A stretch of 64,000 bases of DNA from Sorlinia euscelidii (GTDB taxonomy: Bacteria; Pseudomonadota; Alphaproteobacteria; Acetobacterales; Acetobacteraceae). The notes under the pieces were generated by a model that searched no databases, was not told the DNA's origin, and saw nothing but the letters and a program-made list of their open reading frames with translations. Below, in pieces: positions 46,508 to 55,994 of this stretch (position 1 is its first letter; each line of letters begins with the position of its first letter). The translations under genes were made by a program, and so were the position numbers. The stretch is from the NCBI RefSeq assembly GCF_036452155.1, contig NZ_JAWJZY010000002.1. One strand, written 5' to 3'.

Positions 46508-46987
46508 ATGAATTTCAAACTCTTAAGCTGTGTCGGTATCGCGCTTGCGTTGACCGCGTGTTCCGGTAAGCCAAGCAATACCGGTTCCACCGATGGCAAT
46601 GGCGCCGTCGCACAGGAAACGGGCGTGACGCCCGGCAGTGAAGCCGATCTCGTCGCCAATGTCGGGGACCGTGTCTATTTCGCGCTCAATCGCAATGAGC
46701 TTTCCAGCGATGCGCAGGCGACGCTGGATAAGCAGGCGGAATGGCTGGGGCGTTACCCGCAAGTGACCGTGCAACTCGCCGGTAACTGCGATGACCGTGG
46801 GACGGAGGAATATAATATTGCTCTCGGCCAGCGTCGCGCCAATGCCGCGCGGGATTACCTCGTGGCCAGAGGCGTGAGTGCGTCGCGCATCACCACGATT
46901 TCCTACGGTAAGGATCGTCCGACAGCGCAGGGCGATAATGAGGAAGCGTGGTCGCAGAACCGTAATTCAATCACGTCTGTTCAGTAA
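46508..46987 (+). CDS. pal: Peptidoglycan-associated lipoprotein Pal
   Basis: A 159-residue outer-membrane lipoprotein. The signal ends in a lipobox LTAC (Cys18 is lipidated), then a linker and an OmpA-like peptidoglycan-binding domain with NCDDRGTEEYNIALGQRRA. The gap of 237 bases after tolB contains no gene and may carry a separate promoter. No extra N-terminal or C-terminal domain is present. Confidence 0.96.
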   Translation: MNFKLLSCVGIALALTACSGKPSNTGSTDGNGAVAQETGVTPGSEADLVANVGDRVYFALNRNELSSDAQATLDKQAEWLGRYPQVTVQLAGNCDDRGTEEYNIALGQRRANAARDYLVARGVSASRITTISYGKDRPTAQGDNEEAWSQNRNSITSVQ

Positions 46988-46996
46988 AAACATGTC

Positions 46997-47039
46997 GCCC
47001 GCAGCCGGATAAAAGCTTCGGTTGCCGGCGGGCTTTTTA
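46997..47039 (+). terminator. Terminator after pal
   Basis: GCCCG-CAG-CCGG pairs with CCGG-CGGGC around a 16-base loop, followed by TTTTTAT. A strong intrinsic terminator nine bases after the pal stop; it may only partly block read-through to cpoB. Confidence 0.85.
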
Positions 47040-47140
47040 TCATTTATCGAATGTAGTCGGCACGGTCCTGGATCGCGCCGACAATAAACTTTACCTGCAG
47101 GCTGGATTGATCCTCGCATCATACGGCGTGGAGAGACAAA

Positions 47141-47869
47141 TTGCGACATCACAACGCTAAATGGTTGACCCGATTTTCCTGCATCACCGGACTCGGACTC
47201 GTGATCCTCTTTTCCACTTCGCCGCTCAGCGCGCGCGCGGAGGATGAAGGCGGGACGCGAGACCTCGTCGCGCAATTATTGCAGCGCGTGGCCGCTCTGG
47301 AAGCGTCGCAACGGGAATTGCGCGGTGATGTCGACCAATTGAGTAATCAGGTCAAAACTCAATCTGAGGCGCTCAATAAAAAACTGGAGGACGCGCAGTT
47401 CAATGCGGGTGCGGGCTCAGGCATGGCGGCCAAAAGCAAGGATGCCGCGGCACCTCAGGAGAAGACGGAGAGCGCCCGAGCCGCTCCCCCCGCAGACCTC
47501 ATCAAGCAGGGCAAAGCGGCACTTTTAGCTCGCAATTTCGATGTCAGCCAGGCGAAGGCGCAGGCGGCCATCAAAGCAGCGCGTGATACGAAGACGAGAG
47601 TCGATGCACGCTTCCTGCTCGCGCAGTCTCTCGCTGGGCAGAAAAATTATAAGGGGTCGGCACTGGCCTATTTTGACGCGTACAAGGCCGCGCCCCGCGC
47701 TGTTTCCGCGCAGGAATCCCTCCTCGGTGTCTCGGCCTCCATGCTGGCCCTGGACCGTCGCAAAGATGCGTGTGAGGCTTTGGGGAAATTGAAACATGAT
47801 TTTCCGGACATGTCATCGCGCATCCACAAGGCCTATAATTCATTCTTCCGACGGGCGCATTGCGGCTGA
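47141..47869 (+). CDS. cpoB: Tol-Pal associated protein CpoB/YbgF
   Basis: A 242-residue periplasmic protein with a signal peptide (ITGLGLVILFSTSPLSARA), a coiled-coil segment (LLQRVAALEASQRELRGDV) and a C-terminal TPR-like region with VDARFLLAQSLAGQKNY. CpoB links peptidoglycan synthesis to outer-membrane constriction. It starts with TTG, preceded by GGAGAG. It overlaps tilS by ten bases. Confidence 0.88.
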   Translation: MRHHNAKWLTRFSCITGLGLVILFSTSPLSARAEDEGGTRDLVAQLLQRVAALEASQRELRGDVDQLSNQVKTQSEALNKKLEDAQFNAGAGSGMAAKSKDAAAPQEKTESARAAPPADLIKQGKAALLARNFDVSQAKAQAAIKAARDTKTRVDARFLLAQSLAGQKNYKGSALAYFDAYKAAPRAVSAQESLLGVSASMLALDRRKDACEALGKLKHDFPDMSSRIHKAYNSFFRRAHCG

Positions 47870-49149
47870 GTGAGTTTCTGCCGGTTCACGAGGCTGAATT
47901 CGCGGGGTTGATGACGCCTTACGGGCCGTTCCCTGCCGATGAGGCACGTTATCGCGTTGCCGTTGCGGTTTCCGGCGGTGCGGATAGTCTCTGCCTCGGC
48001 CTTCTGGCGCATCGCTGGCGCGCGCGCAGCGTCGCCCTGATCGTCGATCACGGGCTGCGTCCCGAAGCCGCGCGGGAAGCTCAGGAAACGCAGCAGCTTC
48101 TGACCCGTCAAGGGGTGGAAGCTCATATCCTTCGCCTCACCCATCTGTCGAAAATGCGTGGCGTGCAGGCGCGCGCGCGCGCGGCGAGATACGACATCTT
48201 CACGCGATGGTGTCGTCAACATGGCATTATGGATCTTCTCGTGGCGCATCATCGCCGCGATCAGGCCGAAACGTATTTTTTAAGAAAGGAAAAACGGAGC
48301 GGCGCGGCCGGCCTCGCCGGAATGGCGGCGGCCCGTTTCACACCCGACGTTCGGATCATCCGCCCGTTACGCGATATGCCCCCCGAACGATTGCGCGCAA
48401 CCCTTGACGCAGAAAATATAAAATGGGTTGAGGATCCATCAAATCTCAACGCGCAATTTCGACGCGTCGCGATCCGGCAAAGCGTGTCAAAGCAGGATAT
48501 TGACCGCGCTTTGAGCGAGACGCGCCGACACGCCGCTTTGCGTCAGAAGGCTGAGACGAGCCTCGCCACATATTGCGGACAACTTATTCCTCATCCTTTT
48601 GGCTTTGTCCGTATCTTGGGGGAACTGCCATCCGCTGACATATTGTCGCGCATTTGCCAGGCTGTTTCCGGTGCGGACTGGGCGCCGTCAAGGAGACGGC
48701 TGGCGCAGCTCCGCGAAGCCCCTCAAGACACCACGTTGGGTGGCGTATGGCTCTTCCAGCGTCGACATGCGGGTGTGACGCGAGGCTGGTGCCTTGTCCG
48801 GGAGCCTGTTGCGGCCGCGCAGCTCATTAATGTCGATGATGCTGCGCTGGCGGAGGATCTCATCTGGGACCAACGCTGGCGCCTTCAGGGACGGCCCGTG
48901 CCGGGTATCGCCATCCGCCGCCTCGGCAGGGCTGCGTCGCAATTCAAATCGCGGGACCTGCCCGCACGCTGCCTCATGGCTTTGCCCGCCATCTGGCGCG
49001 GTGATCGGCTCATCGCCGTCCCCCACTTCGGATTCTGTAACGATGAGGCGGTGGCTCAACTCCGCTTTGTAGCGTGGCGGCGCGCACCCGTCACGGATGC
49101 ATCCTTATGGTGCCAGGCGCCGCCCGAAGCCCCGTATTCGCGCCTGTGA
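47860..49149 (+). CDS. tilS: tRNA(Ile)-lysidine synthase TilS
   Basis: A 429-residue N-type ATP pyrophosphatase that converts C34 of tRNA-Ile to lysidine, an essential decoding step. VAVSGGADSLCLGLLAHRW is the PP-loop, then IVDHGLRPEA, and LLVAHHRRDQAETYFLR as the second conserved block. The TTG start overlaps cpoB; no better start with a ribosome site was seen. Gene order cpoB-tilS-ftsH is common in alphaproteobacteria. Confidence 0.93.
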   Translation: MRLSEFLPVHEAEFAGLMTPYGPFPADEARYRVAVAVSGGADSLCLGLLAHRWRARSVALIVDHGLRPEAAREAQETQQLLTRQGVEAHILRLTHLSKMRGVQARARAARYDIFTRWCRQHGIMDLLVAHHRRDQAETYFLRKEKRSGAAGLAGMAAARFTPDVRIIRPLRDMPPERLRATLDAENIKWVEDPSNLNAQFRRVAIRQSVSKQDIDRALSETRRHAALRQKAETSLATYCGQLIPHPFGFVRILGELPSADILSRICQAVSGADWAPSRRRLAQLREAPQDTTLGGVWLFQRRHAGVTRGWCLVREPVAAAQLINVDDAALAEDLIWDQRWRLQGRPVPGIAIRRLGRAASQFKSRDLPARCLMALPAIWRGDRLIAVPHFGFCNDEAVAQLRFVAWRRAPVTDASLWCQAPPEAPYSRL

Positions 49150-49337
49150 ACAGGATCCTCAAGGTCCTGCGACGGGATAAACCTGTTTTTTAACGACAAA
49201 GCGTCTTCAGGCGGGGTTGGTAACATGCGTGCTCATGCTTATGTTATCTTCACTCGGTTGAGTTTCCCTCTCATCTGTTCGACAATCCGTCATGTGCGAC
49301 CACGCCCAAGCCGGGCTGTATTTTGGTAGAGAATCTT

Positions 49338-51260
49338 ATGAATAAACTAGGGCGTAGTCTTCTGGTCTGGATAGCGGTCATCGTTGCGATCGTCATGGTC
49401 TTCGTGGCATTCCAGCCGCATGATGAGCATGCTGTGACGCAGCAGCTTGCCTATTCCGACTTCGTCCATGACGTTGAAAAGGGTCAGGTCAGGTCCGTCA
49501 CCATCCGGGATCAGGACATTACCGGCAAATTGAAGGATGGCGTCGCTTTCCAGACCTATGCGCCGATTGACCCGACCCTCGTCTCGCGACTGACTTCCAA
49601 AAATGTCGAAGTCAACGCCAAGCCGCCTGAGCCTGAGGGAAGCCCGGTTTTAAGGGCGATCGCCAACTACCTCCCCATTATCCTGATGGTCGGCATCGTG
49701 ATCCTGTTTCTGCGCCAGATGCAGATGGGGAATGGCAAGGCGATGAGCTTCGGACGGTCCCGCGCAAGGCTGCTGAGTGAGAAGCAGGGGAAAGTCACGT
49801 TTAATGATGTTGCCGGGATTGATGAGGCGAAAAGTGAACTGGAGGAAATCGTTGATTTTCTGAAAGATCCGCAGAAGTTCACGCGCCTCGGGGGTAAAAT
49901 CCCGAAGGGCGCATTGCTTGTCGGGCCGCCAGGTACGGGTAAAACATTGTTGGCGCGCGCCATTGCGGGCGAGGCCAATGTGCCGTTCTTCAGCATCTCC
50001 GGCTCCGACTTCGTTGAAATGTTCGTCGGTGTCGGCGCGTCCCGCGTGCGTGACATGTTTGAGCAGGGGAAGAAATCAGCGCCCTGCATCATCTTCATTG
50101 ATGAGATCGACGCGGTCGGGCGTCATCGCGGTGCCGGGCTGGGCGGCGGCAATGATGAGCGGGAACAGACACTCAACCAGATGCTGGTGGAGATGGATGG
50201 TTTCGAAAGCAATGAGGGCGTGATCCTGATCGCCGCGACCAACCGCCCCGACGTGCTTGACCCCGCGTTACTGCGTCCGGGGCGTTTTGATCGTCAGGTG
50301 GTTGTGCCCAACCCGGATGTGACGGGTCGGGAGCGCATCCTGCGCGTCCATATGCGCAAGGTTTCCCTCGGTAATGACGTTGACCCACGCGTGATTGCCC
50401 GTGGCACGCCCGGTTTCTCCGGGGCGGACCTCGCCAATCTCGTAAATGAGGCGGCGCTGATGGCGGCGCGTCTCGGCAAACGTTCCGTCAGTATGCGGGA
50501 TATCGAGGCCGCGAAGGACAAAGTGCTGATGGGCGCGGAGAGGCGTTCCATGGTGATGAGTGAGGAAGACAAGCGTCTTACCGCTTATCATGAAGGTGGC
50601 CACGCCCTTTGCGCGATGCTGACGCCCGGATGTGACCCGGTGCATAAGGCGACGATCATCCCACGCGGGCGTGCCCTCGGCCTTGTTATGAGCCTGCCTG
50701 AGGGGGATGCTTATTCAAAGACGAAAAGCAAATGCCTGGCTGAGCTGGTTCTGGCCATGGGTGGCCGCGCTGCGGAGGAGATTATTTTCGGGAAGGAAAA
50801 TATCTGCACGGGCGCCTCCAGCGATATCAAAATGGCAACGGATCAGGCGCGCCGTATGGTGACGGAATGGGGCATGAGCGAGAAGCTCGGCACAATTGCT
50901 TACGGAGATAACGGGCAGGAAGTGTTTCTCGGACATTCTGTCACGCAGAATAAATCCGTGTCCGAGGCGACGGCGCAGGAAATTGACCGGGAGGTGCGCG
51001 ATATTGTGGAGCACGCTTACCGTCGCGCTCACAGTCTTTTGTTGGAACATATTGACGACCTGCATCGTTTGGCGAAAGCCCTGCTGGAATTCGAAACCCT
51101 GACAGGTGATGAGATCAGCCAGCTCCTGAAGGGGCAACCGATTGAGCGGGCCGATATCTCAGATGATGGGCCGGAAAACCGTCGGGCCTCCGTGCCGACC
51201 GTCAGTACCGGTTGGGGGGCAGGTCCCCTGACAGGTGCGGCGTCTCCGCAGCATGGATAG
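49338..51260 (+). CDS. ftsH: ATP-dependent membrane zinc protease FtsH
   Basis: A 640-residue AAA+ protease. Two membrane helices (about residues 8-26 and 103-121) flank a periplasmic loop. AAA motifs: Walker A GPPGTGKTLLARAIAGE, Walker B CIIFIDEIDAVGRHRG, SRH ATNRPDVLDPALLRPGRFDR. The protease site is HEGGHAL (HExxH). The start is ATG 49338 (MNKLGRSLL) rather than the TTG five codons earlier. It degrades misassembled membrane proteins and regulators. Confidence 0.97.
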   Translation: MNKLGRSLLVWIAVIVAIVMVFVAFQPHDEHAVTQQLAYSDFVHDVEKGQVRSVTIRDQDITGKLKDGVAFQTYAPIDPTLVSRLTSKNVEVNAKPPEPEGSPVLRAIANYLPIILMVGIVILFLRQMQMGNGKAMSFGRSRARLLSEKQGKVTFNDVAGIDEAKSELEEIVDFLKDPQKFTRLGGKIPKGALLVGPPGTGKTLLARAIAGEANVPFFSISGSDFVEMFVGVGASRVRDMFEQGKKSAPCIIFIDEIDAVGRHRGAGLGGGNDEREQTLNQMLVEMDGFESNEGVILIAATNRPDVLDPALLRPGRFDRQVVVPNPDVTGRERILRVHMRKVSLGNDVDPRVIARGTPGFSGADLANLVNEAALMAARLGKRSVSMRDIEAAKDKVLMGAERRSMVMSEEDKRLTAYHEGGHALCAMLTPGCDPVHKATIIPRGRALGLVMSLPEGDAYSKTKSKCLAELVLAMGGRAAEEIIFGKENICTGASSDIKMATDQARRMVTEWGMSEKLGTIAYGDNGQEVFLGHSVTQNKSVSEATAQEIDREVRDIVEHAYRRAHSLLLEHIDDLHRLAKALLEFETLTGDEISQLLKGQPIERADISDDGPENRRASVPTVSTGWGAGPLTGAASPQHG

Positions 51261-51346
51261 GAGGAGAGAGGGCTTCGGCCCTTTTTCTTCAAGTTTCAGT
51301 CCGGCCGCAAAGCCTGCGGCAATTTGTATGTTACAAGGCGATGTCA

Positions 51347-52726
51347 ATGTCTAAAGCTTCGTCCACGCGCCGCCTCTTCGGTACAGATGGCATTCGCGGG
51401 CTTGCCAATTGTTTCCCCATGACGATCGATATCGCGCAAAAGCTTGGCCAGGCTGCGGGAATATTTTTCCGTCGGGGTGATCACCGTCACCGTGTCGTCC
51501 TGGGTAAAGATACGCGCCTGTCCGGTTACATGCTTGAGAATGCCCTTGTCTCCGGCTTTCTTTCGGCCGGGATGGACGTCACCCTGGTGGGGCCGTTGCC
51601 GACCCCGGCCATCGCCATGTTGACGCGTTCGCTGCGGGCGGATCTGGGCGTGATGATTTCGGCCTCCCATAATCCTTTCGGGGATAATGGCATCAAATTA
51701 TTCGGCCCTGACGGCTATAAATTGTCCGATGAGGATGAGGCGAAGATTGAAGCGCTCATGGCGCAGGATCTCTCAGATTATCTCGCGCCACCCCAGGATG
51801 TCGGCCGTGCCTCGCGCCTCAATGACGCTGCAGGACGATATATTGAAAGCGCGAAAGCGTCGCTTCCCAATCGATGCCGACTGGACGGATTGAAGATCGT
51901 CCTCGATTGCGCAAATGGTGCGGCTTACCGGGTCGGCCCCACAGCATTGTGGGAACTGGGCGCGGATGTCGTTAAAATCGGTTGTTCACCCAATGGCACC
52001 AACATCAACCATCGCTGTGGCTCCACCGCGCCGCAAAGATTGCGTGAAGCCGTTCTACAGGAGAGGGCGGATATTGGCATTGCGCTGGACGGCGATGCAG
52101 ACCGCCTCATCATAATCGATGAACGCGGGGAGATCGTTGATGGGGATCAGGTCCTGGCCTTGATTGCGTCCCATTGGCAGAGCGCAGGGCTTTTGCGCTC
52201 CAATAATATCGTCGCGACGGTGATGTCTAATCTCGGGCTGGAGCGCTTTCTGCAGGATCACGGACTTGAATTGCATCGCACCGCGGTCGGTGACCGCTAC
52301 GTCGTGGAGCGCATGCGGTTTTTAGGTAGTCAGATCGGCGGGGAGCAATCGGGGCATATGGTGCTGTCCGATTACGGCACCACGGGTGATGGCCTCGTTG
52401 CCGCGCTTCAGGTGCTCGCTGTGCTTGTTGAAACGAAGAAGCCCGCCAGTGAGGCCTGCCGTATGTTCACGCCTTTTCCGCAGACGCTGCGCAGCATACG
52501 TTTCAGCGAGGGAAATCCACTTCAGGCAGATTGCGTCATCGACGCGCAACGCCATGCGGAGGGGCAATTGCAGGGTCGCGGGCGCATCTTATTGCGCGCC
52601 AGCGGCACGGAGCCGCTGATCCGCATCATGGTCGAGGCAGATGACGGGCAGCTTGTCGAGAACGTCGCGGATGCTCTCACGGAGGCTGTTGAGTCGGTCG
52701 CCAGACTATCAACACCGATAAAGTAA
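51347..52726 (+). CDS. glmM: Phosphoglucosamine mutase GlmM
   Basis: A 459-residue enzyme converting glucosamine-6-phosphate to glucosamine-1-phosphate for peptidoglycan and lipopolysaccharide. It has the active Ser in ISASHNPFGDNGIK, the metal loop DGDADR, GGEQSGH for the sugar, and RASGTEPLIRIM for phosphate. I chose ATG 51347 because AAGG lies eight bases upstream; ATG 51341 is too close. folP, often found between ftsH and glmM, is absent here. Confidence 0.95.
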   Translation: MSKASSTRRLFGTDGIRGLANCFPMTIDIAQKLGQAAGIFFRRGDHRHRVVLGKDTRLSGYMLENALVSGFLSAGMDVTLVGPLPTPAIAMLTRSLRADLGVMISASHNPFGDNGIKLFGPDGYKLSDEDEAKIEALMAQDLSDYLAPPQDVGRASRLNDAAGRYIESAKASLPNRCRLDGLKIVLDCANGAAYRVGPTALWELGADVVKIGCSPNGTNINHRCGSTAPQRLREAVLQERADIGIALDGDADRLIIIDERGEIVDGDQVLALIASHWQSAGLLRSNNIVATVMSNLGLERFLQDHGLELHRTAVGDRYVVERMRFLGSQIGGEQSGHMVLSDYGTTGDGLVAALQVLAVLVETKKPASEACRMFTPFPQTLRSIRFSEGNPLQADCVIDAQRHAEGQLQGRGRILLRASGTEPLIRIMVEADDGQLVENVADALTEAVESVARLSTPIK

Positions 52727-52760
52727 GCGTGGCCCGTAAAAACGGGCGCTTATAAATTGA

Positions 52761-52799
52761 CCCCGGCAAGCATCTCAGTCAAAGAGACGCTTGCCGGGG
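52761..52799. terminator. Strong hairpin between convergent glmM and ctrA
   Basis: A perfect 11-bp stem (CCCCGGCAAGC/GCTTGCCGGGG) with a 17-base loop lies between the ends of two convergent genes. No long T-run on either strand; it probably ends both transcripts inefficiently or with Rho. Confidence 0.6.
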
Positions 52800-52833
52800 C
52801 CGTGCGCTTCACCTTCGCAAATGTCGCTGGGTC

Positions 52834-53559
52834 CTAGGCGTTGATAAGCGACGATGGTTGCGGGTTTGTGACGCGGGAAACAGGTTGGAATTCCTCCCTC
52901 AGCACATAGCCGCGTCCCCAGACAGTGCCAATAAGATTATCAATACCGTGTTCCTGCAATTTGCGCCGCAGCTTGCAGATGAAGACGTCGATGATCTTCA
53001 TCTCAGGCTCATCACGTCCACCATAAAGATGATTTAGGAAAGCATCCTTGGTGAGGATCGTGCCGCGTCGCAGCACAAGAAGCTCTAAGATCGCGTATTC
53101 TTTACCGGTAAGCGGAATGGAAACGCCGGAGGCAAAAGCGCTTTTGGCGTTAAGGTCAATTGTCAGATTACCCAGAGTAATGACAGCCGTGCTGAATCCG
53201 CGCGACCGTCTTGCGACCGCATGGAGACGTGCGATCAATTCTTCATCATCATAAGGGCGTTCGATAAAATCATCCGCGCCTGCATTGAACGTCGCAATCT
53301 TATCCCGGGCGGAACTGCCCTGTGACGTCACGATAATCGGCGTTTCAACGCGTGCGCGGCGGACACGGCGTATGACATCGCAACCGTCAAGGTCATCGAT
53401 CGAGAGATCAACGATGGCGAGGTCATAATCATAGTGTTGTAGCATTTCAATCGCGTCGAAGCCGCTCCCCGCGTGGTCCACGGTAAACCCGCCTTGGTGA
53501 AGGGTCTTCAGCGCTGAAACACTCTCGCCACAATCATTTTCGACTAGAAGGAGGCGCAT
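52834..53559 (-). CDS. ctrA: Cell-cycle response regulator CtrA
   Basis: A 241-residue OmpR-type regulator. The DNA-binding part is close to CtrA of Caulobacter: LTGKEYAILELL, GTILTKDAFLNHLYGG, EMKIIDVFICKLRRKL and TVWGRGYVLREEF. The receiver keeps the phosphoacceptor Asp51 (AIVDLSIDD), but VEND replaces the usual IEDD and Arg101 (ERPY) replaces the invariant Lys. I chose ATG 53559 because it gives the standard MRLLLVE start and has GGAG nine bases upstream. CtrA controls cell-cycle, flagellar and pilus genes by binding TTAA-N7-TTAA. Confidence 0.93.
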   Translation of the reverse strand: MRLLLVENDCGESVSALKTLHQGGFTVDHAGSGFDAIEMLQHYDYDLAIVDLSIDDLDGCDVIRRVRRARVETPIIVTSQGSSARDKIATFNAGADDFIERPYDDEELIARLHAVARRSRGFSTAVITLGNLTIDLNAKSAFASGVSIPLTGKEYAILELLVLRRGTILTKDAFLNHLYGGRDEPEMKIIDVFICKLRRKLQEHGIDNLIGTVWGRGYVLREEFQPVSRVTNPQPSSLINA

Positions 53560-53943
53560 GTTTTCATTCTCCACATCTGATGAATTTTTATTACTACCTA
53601 GGTTTGATAAGGACAAGTCAATTACGCCTTCAATGTGAAAAAGTTTTTCCCATTGCTAAGTAATAGTTAAGGAGAACGTAAATTTCCAAGGGAAACCATT
53701 GATTAACAACAAAAAATAGGTTGAACCTTTTACTAAACTTCAACTTAGTGTTGCAGAATGAGCACGTTACGCTAAGATTTGAGAGGGCGACAATATCAGC
53801 CCATTCAGTTTAGCTTAACGTTTTGGACGTTATAAAGGTCCGTATTAAGAAAGAAGTTTTTAAAAATAATCTTTTCGGATAACTTGCAGCGTCAGATAAC
53901 GAAGCGGGAACATTGTTCAGCGAGGAATCGGACTTAGGTGACG
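53560..53943. promoter_or_regulatory. AT-rich divergent promoter region of ctrA
   Basis: No gene. TTAA-GGAGAAC-GTAA at 53667-53681 is a CtrA box with one mismatch, 108 bases upstream of the ctrA start, and could serve autoregulation as known for ctrA elsewhere. Further TTAA half-sites occur without correct spacing. Confidence 0.45.
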
Positions 53944-54336
53944 ATGCATTCTATGTATGACATGCCGTCGGAGGAGATCTCCCTCCGGCAGCTCAGCATT
54001 TTGCGGAAGAGCGAGCGCAACTTGGCGCGCGCAAATGCCTTGGCGGCGTGTGAGCAGGAGGAAAGGCTTCGCTCTGAACGCACGCGCGTTGAGCGTGCGA
54101 TCTATGAAGAGGAATATGAAGTCCTCGCACTTTCCATGGACGACGTTGAAGTTGAACAGTTTATGAGCTGGCTTCCGCAGGCACGCCGGGCTGTGTCAGA
54201 GGCGCGACGTCTTGAGGGACGGGCGCGGATTGACATGCTTTATGCCCTTACAGCGCTGGAGACAGCGTCCGCTGCTGTTGAGGAGGCGGACGTTGAGCGT
54301 CAGGTCACGCCGTCACGTCTTCCGCAATCTGTCTGA
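53944..54336 (+). CDS. Coiled-coil protein, possibly FliJ-like
   Basis: A 130-residue, highly charged, almost entirely helical protein (SERNLARANALAACEQEERL and further heptad-like stretches) of the size of FliJ, the flagellar export ATPase escort. In several alphaproteobacteria ctrA lies next to fliJ-fliI, which supports the idea, but no fliI follows and no sequence signature is decisive. ATG 53944 has AGG five bases upstream; the GTG two codons earlier is possible. It is divergent from ctrA and converges on hisC. Confidence 0.5.
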   Translation: MHSMYDMPSEEISLRQLSILRKSERNLARANALAACEQEERLRSERTRVERAIYEEEYEVLALSMDDVEVEQFMSWLPQARRAVSEARRLEGRARIDMLYALTALETASAAVEEADVERQVTPSRLPQSV

Positions 54337-54394
54337 TATTGCAGCTGACCTCTCACCGCTTTGCAGCCTGACCATTCCCAGGCTGAAAATCTTT

Positions 54395-55465
54395 TCAGCT
54401 GGACTGAAGGAGTCGATCAAGAGCTGTCAGAAGGCGTTGATGCTGTGCTTCTGAGCCTATAGTGATGCGGACCCAATCGGATATGCGTTGCGTCGCCATG
54501 TGGCGTACCAGAATATTTTCTTTCCTCAGATCCCGCGTCAGATCGTCGGCGCGGACATTGATATGGCGCGCCGCGATAAAATTCGCCTGAGAGGGCAGGA
54601 TCGTGAACCCCCGCGCTTCCAGCGCGCGAGTCAGATCCTCCCGCAAGCGCGTTACCTGCTGCACCGTCTCCTCCAGCCACATCGTGTCCTCAATGGCGGC
54701 AATGGCGCCGGCCTGCGCCATGCGGGAGAGAGGGTAGGAGTTGAAGCTGTCCTTAACGCGGGTCAAAGCGTCAATCAGCTTCGGGTGCGCCAGGGCAAAG
54801 CCGACACGCAGCCCGGCAAGTCCCCGACTTTTGGATAAGGTCTCAACGACGATGAGGTTAGGGTTTTCGCTGACGAGGCTTGCGGCGCTCTCCGCGCCGA
54901 AATCGACATAGGCTTCATCAATCAGCACCACGCAATCCCGCCTTGCGCGGACAAGTCGCTCAATCTCCCGGCGGGGGAGGGCTAAACCCGTATTGGCATT
55001 CGGATTGGCAATGACAATTCCGCCAGCAGGCCGCGCGAGATAGGCATCGACGTTGATTGTGAAATCGTCAGAGAGCGGGACATGTTGATAGGTCAGACCG
55101 AATAAACGGCAATAAACGGTATAAAATCCGTACGTGACATCCGCGAAGAGTATGGGCCGATCGTCCTGCATCAAGGCCCGAAAGGCATGAGCCAGAACCT
55201 CATCCGACCCGTTTCCGACAAAAACATTGCCCATGTCACATGCGTAAAGCCGTGCGATTGATCTCCTCAAAGCGGCGGCTGTCGGGTCAGGATAGAGACG
55301 CAAATCGGCATTACACGCGGTGCGCAAGGCTTCGAGCGCGGCAGGTGATGGCGGGAAGGGCAACTCGTTTGTGTTGAGCTTGACCAGATCCGCTTCCTGA
55401 CTCTGTTCTCCCGGAATATAGGGGTCCAACTGAGGGACGAGACGGCTCCAATAAGGGTTCATCAT
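54395..55465 (-). CDS. hisC: Histidinol-phosphate aminotransferase
   Basis: A PLP aminotransferase of about 356 residues that makes histidinol phosphate; related enzymes also serve tyrosine and phenylalanine synthesis. Motifs: KLNTNELPFPPSP, GNGSDEVLAHAFRAL, NPNANTGLALP, LIDEAYVDF, and the Schiff-base Lys in TLSKSRGLAGLRVGF. I place the start at ATG 55465 because the extra upstream residues are not family-like and the frame there overlaps the ankyrin gene. It follows the ankyrin gene on the same strand with almost no gap. Confidence 0.92.
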   Translation of the reverse strand: MMNPYWSRLVPQLDPYIPGEQSQEADLVKLNTNELPFPPSPAALEALRTACNADLRLYPDPTAAALRRSIARLYACDMGNVFVGNGSDEVLAHAFRALMQDDRPILFADVTYGFYTVYCRLFGLTYQHVPLSDDFTINVDAYLARPAGGIVIANPNANTGLALPRREIERLVRARRDCVVLIDEAYVDFGAESAASLVSENPNLIVVETLSKSRGLAGLRVGFALAHPKLIDALTRVKDSFNSYPLSRMAQAGAIAAIEDTMWLEETVQQVTRLREDLTRALEARGFTILPSQANFIAARHINVRADDLTRDLRKENILVRHMATQRISDWVRITIGSEAQHQRLLTALDRLLQSS

Positions 55466-55466
55466 C

Positions 55467-55994
55467 TTACGTCCGATCCGTTCCAGAGCGGCATTGCCGT
55501 TCATCCGTCCGGGTCAGTTCAGCCCGTGAGTGAGCGAGGTCACGCGCGCAGACGCCGTCCACATCTTTCAGGTCAAGATCAGCGCCGTGCTCAAGGAGGA
55601 GCTTGACGATGTCATGGCGCTCAAACATCAGGGCGAACATTAAAGGCGTGCGACCCAGATGGTTTTGATGGTCGATCTTCGCGCCATGCTCAAGCAGCAG
55701 GCGCGCCACGCGCTCATGCCCTTTAAAAGCAACCCCGCTCAACGCGGTCGCGCCTTTCCTGTCTTCAGCATCCACCTTGGCACCGTGGCGCAGTAAAAGC
55801 GCCGCCGCATCGTAACGGTTTTTATATGTTGCAACAATCAACGCTGTGTGTCCGCGACTATCTGCCGCGTCAACCTCCATACCGGCTTCAATAAATTGTT
55901 TGATGGTGTTCAAGTCACCCTCACGCGCGGCATCAAGGAAAAGCGCGGCGATCTGCTCGTCCGTCAAGTGGCCTTCAGAGTCTTTTTCGCGCAT
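55467..55994 (-). CDS. Ankyrin-repeat protein
   Basis: About 175 residues, consisting of four to five ankyrin repeats (RGHTALIVATYKNRYDAAALL, LGRTPLMFALM and similar, each with GAKVD- or GADLD-type turns). A short acidic N-terminus precedes them. I chose ATG 55994 because AGGA lies seven bases upstream; an ATG at 56039 adds 15 residues. Ankyrin proteins bind partners; function here is unknown, probably cytoplasmic. It is co-transcribed with hisC. Confidence 0.82.
   Translation of the reverse strand: MREKDSEGHLTDEQIAALFLDAAREGDLNTIKQFIEAGMEVDAADSRGHTALIVATYKNRYDAAALLLRHGAKVDAEDRKGATALSGVAFKGHERVARLLLEHGAKIDHQNHLGRTPLMFALMFERHDIVKLLLEHGADLDLKDVDGVCARDLAHSRAELTRTDERQCRSGTDRT

Noticed and set aside
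51212..51346. N-terminal extension of GlmM overlapping ftsH
   Set aside because: The family begins near RRLFGTDGIRG, and a well-spaced ribosome site precedes ATG 51347.
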